A DNA stretch of 64,000 nucleotides from Choanephora cucurbitarum (taxonomy: Eukaryota > Mucoromycota > Mucoromycetes > Mucorales > Choanephoraceae): contig JAIWNI010000020.1 in assembly GCA_025331435.1 (NCBI GenBank), positions 1 to 64,000 on the forward strand, read 5' to 3'. Below the pieces are notes generated by a model that saw only the letters and a list, made by a program, of their open reading frames with translations, did not search any database and was not told the DNA's origin. Position numbers and translations under genes: made by a program. Shown in pieces: positions 1 through 11,200 of this stretch (position 1 is its first letter; each line of letters begins with the position of its first letter).

Positions 1-65
1 GCAAGTTTGTGAAGTAAATACAGAGCAATAGAAAAAAGAGTGCTAACCTATCATTCATGAATTAG

Positions 66-558
66 TGGTTGCGGCTTCCAAGACAACATTTAATCTTGGT
101 ATCATTTTGACAGGTGTTGGACTTACTTCAGTGATTGTTTATTATATTGGATCAGAACTGTTTAGTTCGCAAAGCCCTACCAGTATATTCAATGAAGTAG
201 TAGATCGAATTCGAATTCATGATGAATTAGTGGCCTTGTTGGGTGAGCCTATCAAAGGTCATGGAGAACCCAGTCGAAACAGTCGAAGACGTAACAGACG
301 TATTGCATCTCAAGTGGTTGAAGATCAGAACAATGAACCACATCTGTTGATGCGATTCTATGTGGAAGGTCCTCTTAGTCAAGGCACTGTTTCTCTTGAG
401 ATGATTAAGGTAAAAGGGGACAAATGATCAGTGTGACTGTATACCTAATCTATCATATTTATTAGGATGAAAAGAAGAAATGGCAGTACAAAAAACTCTA
501 TGTAGATGTACCTGGACAAGGATTACCTTCAAAGCGTATTTATTTAGAGCAACATTAA
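66..558 (+). CDS. TIM21: Tim21, mitochondrial presequence translocase subunit (5' end outside window)
   Basis: Two exons are visible: 66-409 and 466-558 (TAA). A 56-nt GT-AG intron separates them. The first visible exon is itself preceded by a branch-site-like TGCTAAC (41-47) and an acceptor AG (64-65), so upstream exons lie outside the window and no start codon is seen here. The reading shows one membrane span followed by an intermembrane-space domain with SELFS, SPTSIFN, LLGEPIKG and RFYVEGP, a pattern characteristic of Tim21. Tim21 links the TOM and TIM23 complexes at the inner mitochondrial membrane. The gene converges tail to tail with the septin gene, 100 bp away. Family assignment is firm; exon 1 is unknown. 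Confidence 0.88.
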
Positions 559-658
559 AATAAAATAAAAAAAAAAGGGGATATTTGTCTTTTTTTGAGG
601 TTAAATGAGAGATAAGGTGTATAAAAGAATAGATAGTGTTCATAACAGATTATGAGGG

Positions 659-2409
659 TTATTTGTTGTTGAAAGAGAAACCCTTCTTCTTGGTGGTCTT
701 TTCAGGAGTCATAGGTCTGCCTGATTCTAAGCGACGTTTCTTTTCCTCTAGATCAGCACGCTGCTTCTCAAGGGCATCCTTCATTTCCTTGTGACGAGCG
801 TATAATTCCTCTTCTGATTGCTTCAATTTGGCTTCCTTTTCTTGTACCTTGGCTTGGAAGACAGAACGCATTTCAGCTTCCATCTTGGCCAACTTTTGTT
901 CATGAGCAATACGTTCTTCTTCCATCTTTTGAACAGGGTTGACTTCCTTAAAGACAGAAGGATCTTGTTGAATGCCCATGGCTGTCAATTTCTCGGTACG
1001 GTAGTTTTCATAAAGAACATCGTTGGTGTATTCCTTCAATTCTTCCATGTGTGTACTATTTAACTCGAGTCAATCTTATGCACAATTTCCTTCTTATCCA
1101 ACTTACCGAATCAACATTTGACGAAGCTTAACAAAATCACAATGTTCTTCATTGTCAACCTCAATCACACCCCAAGGGTATCTACGACCACGAACAAGAC
1201 GACCACCCTCTACTTCGAATTCCTTGTCTGAACCAACGACAGCAAAGGGAATCTTGGACATGATTTCTCTATTTTCAGCAATTGTCTCTTGATCGTCATA
1301 TTCATACACTGGTGCTTGATAGATTTGAATCTTGTGATAGGCAATATCAGCCAAGATACGTTGCTTGAAGGCAGCTACTTCTTCTTCTGTCAATGTATCT
1401 GCCTTGGCTACTACAGGAATCAGATTGACGCGGGTATGAAGACGACGCATGAACTCGATGTCTAAGGGTTTCAATGCGTGACCTGTAGGTGCAATAAAGT
1501 AGATACAGGCATGAATACGGTTATCTGCCATACGACGACGGTTAACACGGTTTTCTTGTTCGAGATAAGCATCAAATCTGGATTCAATGTTATCCAGAAT
1601 AGGCTTCCAACTAAAAAAAAAATATGACCCTTAGAAGATATAAATAAAAAAAAAACGTGTTCAATTACCTTTCTTCATTATTTACAAAATCACCAAAACC
1701 AGGTGTATCTACTACAGTCAATCTTAACTTGACACCATTTTCTTCAATATCAGATGTAATAGATTTGACTTCGACTGTTTGAGTAGTCTCATGAGATAAC
1801 TCGGCTGTTTCTTTGGGTGGGTAGAGTTGAGTGTTGAACAAGGTGTTGACAAGTGTTGATTTACCAAGACCAGATTCACCTAAAATATTTCAAAGTCAGT
1901 CAATGAGGATTTTATTTTGTACCTCTTTAAAGGCACATACACACACACACACATTTATCTCACTTCACCCCTCCTCCTTCTCTCTCTCTTCCCCTATTCT
2001 TGTTGTCTCTTGCAACACTTGTCCTTCTCTTCCTCCTTTTTTTTCCTTACTTCTCTCTCTCTTTACTCCCTTTCCTATTCTCTCCTCTTTTGTATGTATA
2101 TGCCCTTTTTTGAGATTTTTCTCCTATAGATAACTTTACCTACAACCATGCAAGTGAATTGAAATCCTTTTTTAACGGACTTGCGGTGTACTTGGTTAGG
2201 AAGGTTGGCAAAACCGACATAGCCTTGCAACTTTTTACGCAAGATAGTGATCTAAAAAGAAAGAGAGAGTTGGAGATGATGAGTTATTCCTTAGGAAACA
2301 AATAAATTAAAGGCATACACCAGAGTTCGTTGTTTGGTCTATTAGAGTATAGGTTATTCAGTTATGCTCAAGTGATATTCTCTTTGCTAGCTATTAACTT
2401 ACCAGACAT
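659..2409 (-). CDS. Septin, Cdc12/AspC-like
   Basis: Six exons on the minus strand: 2409-2403, 2338-2319, 2251-2140, 1879-1669, 1610-1107 and 1055-659. They sum to 1251 nt (416 aa). The P-loop GESGLGKS is split between exons 3 and 4. Also present are the G3 motif DTPGFGD, the G4 motif AKAD, the septin-unique region with [18 protein letters not shown], and a C-terminal coiled coil of about 100 residues rich in E, K and A. Septins are GTP-binding proteins that form heteromeric filaments at division and branch sites. The [11 protein letters not shown] junction and [10 protein letters not shown] resemble the Cdc12/Spn4 group, but the subgroup is my inference. The first exon encodes only 7 nt and the second 20 nt. 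Intron 3 (2139-1880) is far longer than the rest. Confidence 0.92.
1880..2139. repeat. (CA)n and pyrimidine-rich tract inside a septin intron
   Basis: This 260-nt intron is about four times the length of its neighbours. On the + strand it carries a short (CA)n run near 1938-1953, followed by about 150 nt of almost pure C/T. On the transcribed strand this is a purine-rich tract. Simple-sequence expansion is the likely cause of the extra length. Confidence 0.7.
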
Positions 2410-2788
2410 AGAGAATTAATTCGAAATAATAGTATTAATAGTAGTAATAAATTATAGAGTGAAAAAAAAAAAGATGAAAAAAGAAGGGCAGTAAAAGAAA
2501 TGAAAAAAAAAAAAATATTAAAAGTGCCACCAATGCGGTGCTCTAAAAACAAATGAAGGAAAATAGAAAAGAAACTCATGGTGATCAGTTTTGCCCTGAA
2601 AAATGACTACTGTATCTTATTGTTGTATACGGAGGTTTTAATAGCTTAAAAAGAAAAAGTATGCATAAAAACGCTGTATATACTGGTATACGTTCTTTCT
2701 CCTTTTTGCTTTTGTTTCCTCTCTTTTAATAATAATAATAAAAAGGGTGTGTATTGTCTAAATAAGTGGCATCTATCTCTCTCTCTCT

Positions 2789-3302
2789 TTAATCACTGTC
2801 GCTGTCTGTATCACCATCAGAGCCATGAACTTCACTTGACCACTTCTTTGTTCGTTTGGCATTTCTCTCTTTCATGACCTATTGTTATAGGTTAATTCAA
2901 TGACCATTCTGTCCATTTAAAAGTTACTTGCCGTCTTATGAATCTTCTTTTCTAATGGACTTGATCGTAAAGCCATTCTCATGATACGGACATTACGTTT
3001 TAACCGTTCTTCATCTAATTGTTCTTGTTCATGCAGTCTATCTAAACCGAGAACGAGTTGTGAGTGTCTGCTCTTTTTTTTCAATTCAAATAGAGCCTAC
3101 CTATAGGGTTTTCTCTCTTTTTGACTTCTTCTTGTCTTAAACGTGTCTTTTGGTGTCGTCCATATCGGTTTTCGTATTTCACTTTCTTAATACCCTTGTT
3201 TGTCTTGGGTAGCTTGATCTTTTTGCTGTCTGTCTTTTCTACTTTTTTGTTATTTGTGGATGTTAAGAGATCGAGTGATTGTTTAGCTAAACGTGAAGAC
3301 AT
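2789..3302 (-). CDS. Small basic protein of unknown function, 133 aa
   Basis: Three exons: 3302-3101, 3041-2932 and 2878-2789, totalling 402 nt. The protein starts MSSRLAKQ, is strongly lysine/arginine rich (KKIKLPKTNKGIKKVKYENRYGRHQKTR), and ends in an acidic serine/aspartate tail (DGDTDSDSD). A basic body with an acidic tail suggests a nuclear or nucleolar protein, possibly in ribosome biogenesis, but I do not recognise a family. The second intron begins GCAAGT instead of GT. Using this GC donor keeps the frame open (KTVMKERN), so it is probably a genuine GC-AG intron. The gene diverges from hexokinase. Confidence 0.72.
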
Positions 3303-3612
3303 GGTTAAATGAAAGAAAATACCGAAAAAAAAATTTCGAGAAATAAAAAAAAAAGAAGTAGAGATTGAGGCTTTGATTTTCAATGATTGGATGGCTGTAA
3401 CTTAATTCAAGAGATCATGCAAAAAAAAAAAGACTCTTTGTTTACAGTTTGAAGAGTGAATTGTATTTTCCAGAGTGGGACAGAATAAGGTTTTTTTTTT
3501 ACAGCTATGAAAGGTAAAGACTCTTTTTTTTTTCCCTCCGAGAAATAGACAAAACGACGCTGATTCATTTCCTCTTCTTTTCTTTCTTTCTCATTTGTTT
3601 GTTACTAAATAC
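3303..3612. promoter_or_regulatory. Divergent intergenic region between the small basic protein and hexokinase
   Basis: These 310 bp lie between two divergent start codons and must hold both promoters. Poly-A/poly-T runs (3423-3432, 3490-3500, 3523-3534) and a C/T-rich stretch before the hexokinase ATG are seen. No specific factor site is recognised. Confidence 0.4.
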
Positions 3613-5359
3613 ATGTTGAGTGCATTTCTATCTCAGACAACACAGGCAGAGTATTCTGCACCTTATATCAATGGTACCAAGGCACAACAACAGGCCCTAA
3701 ATGAACTTCATCACCAATTCAATGTGACAACAGACCACGCTCGTCATATTGTTAAACAGTTCATGGAAGAAATGAAAAAGGGTCTTGATCAAGATGGTGC
3801 TACAGGTAAATGAGTAGAACTAGAGCTCAAAAGAAAAAAAAAAGCTAAGCAAAAAGAACAATTCAGTACCAATGATTCCCAGCTTTGTCACTGGTCGCCC
3901 AACAGGTGAAGAAACAGGAAAATACCTTGCCTTAGATTTAGGAGGCACCAATCTTCGTGTATGTGAATTTGATTTAAAAGGAAATGGTGAATTCGCAGTC
4001 CACCAACAGAAATACGTGATTGCTGAAGAACTCAAGTTGGGTCCCATGCGTCAACTGTGTGATTTTATTGCTGATTGTGTGGATAACTTTGTTTGTGAAC
4101 ATGGCTCTGCTCATGCTCATGAACACCTTCAACTTGGTTTTACCTTTTCTTTTCCTGTCAATCAAACAGATATCAATCGAGGTACCTTAATGCACTGGAC
4201 AAAGGGATTTAACTGTTCTGGTGCAGTGGGTAAAGATGTCGTTGTCTTGTTACAAGATTCATTTTTACGTAAAAACCTTCAAGTACATATTGCTGCTGTA
4301 AGTTTCTTACTGGGAGAAAGAGGGTAAATAGAGAGAGAAGGGGGGGGGATACACATGAGTGTACAAAAAAAAAAGAAAGCGGGAAAAGGTCTGGAGAGAA
4401 AAGAAAAAAGCTTGGTTAAAAAAAAACCAGAGACCATATTGAAGGTTTTGTATGCACATGACTAATGTTATTTGACCTATTTAGCTTGTGAATGATACAG
4501 TAGGTACATTGATGGCAAATGCTTATCATCGACCTGAAACATCAATGGGTATCATTCTAGGCACAGGCACAAATGCTGGTAAGTAGGATATATGGTACTA
4601 AGCTAGACTGAGATAACTTATACTATTGAACGATGACTAGCTTATTATGAAAAACTAAAGAATATCAAGAAATGGAAAGGTGGCGAACAAGTATTTGACG
4701 AGATGGTCATCAATATGGAATGGGGTGCCTTTGACCGTGAACGCCGTGTCTTGCCCTTGACTGTCTATGACAACAAACTTGACCGAGAATCAATCAACCC
4801 TCAAGAACAGTTGTTTGAGAAGATGATCTCAGGCATGTACCTAGGTGAAATTGCTCGTAATGCCATCCTTCATCTTGTGGATCAACGCCTCTTGTTTAAC
4901 GGAGAATCCTCTCGTGACCTCAACAGACAATGGGGTTTTGAGACTGCCTATATGTCACTGATTGTTGAAGACGAATCAGCCCAGTTGGACCAGGTGGGTC
5001 ATGTCTTGCAGGACACTCTTCAGATTCCCTCTACCACTCTGGGTGATCGACAGATTGTTCAGGCTATCTGTAATGCAGTTGGACGTCGTGCTGCTCGTTT
5101 GGCTGCCTGTGGTGTGGCTGGTGTGTTGGCTCATAACTCTGGTCTGGACGCTGATTCAGTAGTGGCCATTGATGGTTCTGTCTATGAGTTCTTTCCTCAC
5201 TTTGAAAGACATATGATGGACTCATTGCATGAGTTGTTTGGTCAACAGGCAACTGAACGTGTCAAGTTTAATTTGGCAAGAGATGGATCTGGCTTTGGTG
5301 CTGCTATGATTGCTATGATGGCCCATAAGGCTGCTTTAGTCAAGAACCAGAAAGATTAG
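3613..5359 (+). CDS. Hexokinase
   Basis: Four exons: 3613-3805, 3867-4297, 4485-4578 and 4641-5359, totalling 1437 nt (478 aa), a normal length for a fungal hexokinase. The phosphate-1 motif LALDLGGTNLRV, the sugar-binding stretch FSFPVNQTDINRG, LMHWTKGF, the catalytic-loop region LVNDTVGTLMA, and the GTGTNA adenosine-binding motif are all visible in order. The enzyme phosphorylates glucose and other hexoses at carbon 6 in the cytosol. The start was chosen at MLSAFLSQ because no other upstream ATG is in frame. The sequence does not show whether it is a catalytic or a regulatory (Hxk2-like) isoform. Confidence 0.95.
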
Positions 5360-6053
5360 TTTATTTTGTTATGATGATTAAAACATACTAAAGAAAACAA
5401 CTCTTTTTCTGACTTTGCTTAAAATAGTCAAGTGGGATTTGCTTGTTCATATTAAGCTTGGTATTTACAAACAATAGGTTCATTACGTGATAATGAGGAT
5501 GCGTTGTCTATTCTAGCTTTTTTCTTTTTCTCTCTCTCTCTGAGTTGACTTTATAGTTGCTTGGCTTAAGCATGTTTAATTCAAGTAGAGAGAATATCAA
5601 ATAAAACTGTAGCTTATCAGACAACAGTACATGTTTCCTTTTATGGTCTATAATAGAGTGCTTTAGATCAACATTAAACTATTAGACTGTGTTCCCTTTA
5701 GAAAAAAAAATGCCTCAATTCATTTGAATGACAGAATGATTACACCTTCCATAGAACAAGCATGCCTGTCATATTTTATCAGCCAAATTGATCGTCTATA
5801 GGATGATATTTATAGTAACTCTTAACAAGAGTATCAGCAGAATAAGACAAATGTGTTTCGGAATCCAATTTCACTCTAAATAACTTTTCTGTATCACACT
5901 TGTAGTTGAAACACTTTCAATCTTACAAGTTACTTTTTTCATTTTACAAAGCATTGACTAAGAAATCTGTTATTATTTTAGTTGGATATCCAAGATAACT
6001 TGTGGGAAATACGCTTAATGCTGTAAAAAAGAAAAAGTTGTTTAGTAAGAAGC
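5360..6053. other. Intergenic, no gene seen
   Basis: A+T-rich sequence downstream of hexokinase. It contains the hexokinase 3' end with poly(A)-signal-like A/T runs. I see no open exon chain, RNA gene or repeat. Confidence 0.5.
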
Positions 6054-6792
6054 ATGATAAAAGCAACTAATTTGATCAATGCATGCAACTCTCCTTATCA
6101 GCAAGAATGGAACAAAGTAAGATCTCTTTCTCTCCTTCTGCAAAGTAAGTAAAAAAAAAAAAAAAAGACAGGCACATTTTGATTTAAATTTTTTTTTTCT
6201 GTACGATGGTAACCTTGAATTTTGTTCTTTCTCTACTTTAGATAGATCGAACGAAATTGATCCATGGCAAGATAAAGTTTACGGCGTTGAGCACTTATAA
6301 GGTTATTCCATTCAGTCATCAATTAACTCGAGATATTGAGGTTTATTATATTGCGCAAATAAATTTTACTCTTTTTGTAATGTTGTTTTATGCAAGGTCG
6401 GAAAAGAAAAAAAAAATTTTTTTGTTACAAACGTGGCACTCATCGGTAAAAAAAAAAATGCAGAAATAATGTAGTTTTGTTTGATAGCCATTATGGCAAG
6501 GCAGCAGTTGAATCCCATTGCTTCTGTGTTGGTCTCCTTTTTAACGATTCGTTTGTTTATCATTCTTTGTTTGATTTTTCTGCCATTTTTCTCATTCAGT
6601 GAAGATGACTCCTGAAAGTAAAAATTTTCTACAAGAAACACACAAGGTAACACAAGATCTCTCAACTTTAAAAAAGTTGTAACCCTTTCTGTTACACAAA
6701 TAGAGACAGCACCAATCAACGTTGTTTCCACAAGTCCTCTTTTATATAGACTTGACAATTACCTTATTTGGCTATTCCAATTACCTAATTAA
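6054..6792 (+). CDS. Possible small spliced gene, product unknown
   Basis: A chain of short exons can be proposed: 6054-6116, 6242-6340, 6605-6646 and 6706-6792. It is joined by plausible donors (GTAAGA, GTTTAT, GTAACA) and acceptors preceded by pyrimidine tracts, and all junctions are phase 0. The predicted protein is about 96 aa and ends in a hydrophobic segment (RLDNYLIWLFQLPN). I cannot place it in a family. The second donor (GTTTAT) and the last acceptor (GAG) are weak, and alternative splice choices give other short proteins, so exon structure and even gene status are uncertain. Confidence 0.3.
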
Positions 6793-6956
6793 GAATGTCT
6801 GTGCGAGAATTGATTTTTTTTTCTTTTACTTTTATTATGATAAATATAAAATGAATGAAGTAATGAAAGGTATCATGATATTATGCGATATTTTGTATGC
6901 TATTGTGTATATATATACATGCTCTAGAATGATATTAGATATAATAATAATTTTGT

Positions 6957-7755
6957 TTAGTTGGATCTATCAGAATCTCTACGACCAGGACGAATTCTGA
7001 GAGGTTTGGCATTGTTGAGATCAACAGGTGAACGAACCATAGGTATGACGACAGCCTGATCTTTGCCTAGTGAGACTTCTTCATGAGCAACAAAACCAAA
7101 CTGCTTAAAGAACAAGACGGCCTGGTTGTCTGTTGCTTCAACATAGACAGGATAGTGTGACTCATCTGCCTTGTTCAACAGATAGTCCATTAGAGCAGTA
7201 CCCAGGCCTTTACGTTGCTCTTGAGGAAGAATACCAATGAAACCAATAGTGATATACTTGGCATGTCCAGTCATCAACTTACGGCGTATCTTATCAGTAG
7301 GTGACGATTGGAGTTTGACTAGGGTCTTGAGGGCTGCTGTCCAACCCAAGAGACGAGCATACTTGAAGGTGTTGATCGTCTGAGGCCATGAGAACAATTG
7401 AGAACGATCAGACCAGACAAGAACACCTCGACAGCCATCTACTTGAATAGCAAAGTCTCTGCTCTGAATAGAAGCTGTATCGATCATTGTCTTGAACATG
7501 TTGGTGAGGAAACTATCGCGTTTGGTGGGATCCAGATTGCGTGAGGACCATTCGAGTGATTGGTTTGCAAAGAAAGCATCTGTCAGAGTATTGGCTGCTT
7601 CTTTCATGCCACCTAACACAAGAGTCAGTATGGTGGCTATTGACACACAAACACACAATCTTACCTTTCACAACAGGGCGAACATTTAGTTGATGGTGGT
7701 CCAAATTGACAGTGAGTTTTCTGGAAAGAGAAGTTTGGCAAACAGCAACAGACAT
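6957..7755 (-). CDS. GNAT-family N-acetyltransferase
   Basis: Two exons: 7755-7665 and 7612-6957 (747 nt, 248 aa). The C-terminal half carries the GNAT fold. Strand beta-4 with the acetyl-CoA pyrophosphate loop reads IGFIGILPQEQRKGLGTALM (Q-x-x-G-x-G/A type). It is followed by YVEATDNQAVLFFKQFGF, the usual motif B region. The substrate is not evident. The gene shares a 475-bp divergent region with the IBTK-like gene. The family call is secure; protein, peptide or small-molecule substrate cannot be told apart. Confidence 0.88.
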
Positions 7756-8230
7756 TCCTTTTGTTCGATCAAAAGCAGTAGAAATTGAATAGATTACGTA
7801 TGTGAATAGATAAAATGATATAAGACTAAGTAAAGAAAAAAAAAAAAAGAGAGAAAAAGAGGGGAAGGGTTTAGTATTTATAGGTAATTTTTTCTTTTTT
7901 TAAAAAGGAGTTTGACAGTGTGACACATAAGTGAAAAATAGAATGAAGTTCTCGAATCTCATCTAATTTCTGTCTGTTCTAGATATCAGTTTAAGATCGA
8001 CATTCTTTCTGTAAAAAAAAAAAATCTATTTTTATACAGCAGTTTTCCGAAATCAAGGAGTTAGTTTAATCGTTCTAAACAATGGTAACCACACGTGATA
8101 TTTTCTGCAGAAATATGCGATCGTTGTCATGCTTTCATCAGAGGCTAAATACCCCATTTTTTTTTAACTACGCGAAACTGCGGTGATAAGCAAAATTGAC
8201 GCTTCTTTTTTTTTTTCTTTATTCGTCTTT
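7756..8230. promoter_or_regulatory. Divergent promoter region (GNAT / IBTK-like)
   Basis: These 475 bp separate two divergent ATGs. They contain long A runs and a CACGTG-type E-box core within ACCACACGTGAT at about 8089-8100. No other recognisable element is seen. Confidence 0.4.
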
Positions 8231-11200
8231 ATGGTTTCGATATTCAAAGCTATTCAAGAGAATGACATACAACTATTGAATTATTTCATTGACCTTAGTA
8301 TAGGTGAACAACAGAACACTTATCCCAGTATACCCAAACACAGTATACAATGGCTACAACAACAGCTTCGAATCTCGGGTCAAAAATACTATGACATCAA
8401 CAAACGATCGACAAAAGGGAGAACACCTCTTCATTGCGCTGTTACCTGGAACAGGACAGAAATAGCTCAAGCACTCATCAGTTGTCCTCAAGTCAATGTG
8501 AATCTTCGTGATCGAGAGAATGGCTGGACAGCTTTACACAGGTAAAAATACATAAGCAGATGTTGACATGGTATTAAACCAACACAGATCTCTTTACATG
8601 GGCAATATTGAGATTGCTAGAATGCTTCTGAAACGAGAAGATATTGATTTGGATATTGTTGATTGGGAAGGCTTATCAGCATTTGACCTGTTTGATCATA
8701 CTATGCCAGACACATACCCAAAAGAACGTGTTCTGTCCAAACAAGATGAACTATCGACAGAGACTAGAGAGGATCAAGAGTTACAGATACATATGCGCCA
8801 ATCATCGAGACACGCTCTCAAGGGCAGAGGAGGCACAGATCTCTATACATGGGGTCATAACACCAACTATGTTCTAGGACACCCCGATTCTGAAAATAGA
8901 ACACGACCAGAGCGTGTGAAGCTTCAGTTAGAGTCACAACAATCACGCTTGAGACCCAACTATGTGATTGAATCGGTCGTCATGTCAAAATACCATATGG
9001 CCATCTTGACAAGTGATTCCAGCCATAACTTGCTTGTCTGTGGGTTTGGGCGTGGAGGGCGATTGGGATTAGGCAAAGATCTAGATACTCAGTTTATTCC
9101 AACAGCAGTACAATGGCCTGAGCGTATCGTTTCTGTAGCATTAGGTCGAGACCATACTGTGGCTGTTACAGAAAATGGAAATGTTATTACATTTGGCAAC
9201 AATGAATATGGTCAATTAGGTACATTTTTTTTTTAAATTAAGAAGCTTATTTTACCATTGACTCTTTCTTTTTTTTTTAAGGTTATGAGATAGATAACCA
9301 TAACAAAGCCCAACTTGTGCCACGAAAGATTCAAGCACAGAGTTTAAAAAAACAATCGATTCTTGGCGCGGCTGCTTCCCGAGTCCATTCAGTTGTCTTT
9401 ACTTCAACTGATATCTTTACTTTTGGTTTAAATCAAGGTCAACTAGGCTATCAACAACCAGATAACGATACCATTCAGACTTCACCTAGAAAAGTTAGTA
9501 TGTCTACTGAAATAGTCCAAGTGATAGCCAACGTAAGTGAAGCGGGGTTTATAATCTTATTTTCTTTTTCTTATTGATAACATGTGTTACTATTCTAAAG
9601 GACAATGCTACAGTCATTTTAAACAAATCGCACGAAATCATCTTACTATGTAATTATACTCAACAGAAACTGTTGTAAGTTGTTTATATCCTTACTATGA
9701 TTATCTTTGTTAAACTAAAGAAAATCCTAGCCTTCCTGTCAACCGTTTTCCCAGGAACATTGTTGTACACCGTTCAGAACCCATTTATGCTACTCAACTC
9801 GTTTCCAGTGGCTCAGAACATCTAGGCGCTATCACAAACACAGGTGATGTTTTTATGTGGACCTGTCGATCACTTCATGCTCGGAATTCTGAACGACGTA
9901 TGTCCGCTTGTGCAACATCAAATAAGCACACTACCTCCATTTCTACTCCGAAATCTGTCTGGACCCTGCATAAGGCTCATCAGGCAGCTGTAGACGCTAG
10001 TATTGGGCAACATGGCGAAATTGTGATCTGTACCTTGTCTGGACACGTCTTTGTGGGGAGATCTGAAGCCAACGGCTATAAATTCAACCATCTGCCTCAT
10101 CTTCAACGTTGTATCAAGGTGTGTGCGAATTCCAGTGGCGCATTTGCAGCCATTCGATCAGAATATGCTTTGCCCGCTACCATCGCTCAAGTCGCAGCAC
10201 CCCGACTTGAAGAAGACTTGGTCTCTGCTTTGCCTCACACTCTCATCTCAAAGGAATTGCAGGCTCAGGTACAGATGAACCTGTCTCGTATGCAACAAGA
10301 GATTGCCCATGAAAAAAGCCTACGTTTGCCCTCCACTATGCAGGAAGAAGAAGTGATAGAACATCATGCCAAGAGAGAGGCCGAGATCAAACAGAGATAC
10401 AATGACACCATCCTCTCTTTGGTAGAAAAGACATGGAGTCATATTGATGATGTCTCAACACAAGATGACTCATTGGATATCGTGTTTGTGCTTGGCCACA
10501 AACATCTGTATTGCCACAGTTCCATCTTGCGATGCCGTAGCAAGTTATTCAAGCAGTTGGTTCATTCTGCAGATCGTGTGTTGGAGGAGGATCTGGCCAT
10601 CAAAGTGAGAAAGACAGGTGATAGGATCGAAATTCATTTCGGCCAATGTCAAACAGCGTCTCTCTTGTTGCTTCTAGACTATCTCTATACAGACCAGTAT
10701 GAACACCCGATGAAGGCATTTTTCCAAACACCTGCTTTGTGCTTTACAGATCTAGAGAGTTACACGACACCTCCATCGACGTTTGTCAAATCGGTCCAGA
10801 AGAACCTAGTGACACTTGCTCGTCTCTTTGATCTTCCCCATCTATTGGCATCTGCTCAGTCATCCTTTGGCCATGTGCCTCATCCTACCCTAAGGGATCA
10901 CTTGCGAGTGTTGATGGAAAGTGAAAAGGATGCAGATGTCATTCTTGAGACCCAACCGAATCATGCGAACCTAAAGTGCCATCAGCTTATCTTGCGCCAA
11001 CGTTGTTCTTTCTTTGCCAACCTGACAAGACCAAACTCTGTCTGGACAGAGACTCGTCGTCAAGAGAGCAAAGATGTGGCTATTGAGGTCAGCCATATTG
11101 CCCATAACATGATGCAGACGATTGTTCGACACATTTATTTGGATGAAGGCGAGTTGGCATTGCTTGATGATATTGAGACAGAAAAAGATGAATCGATGAT

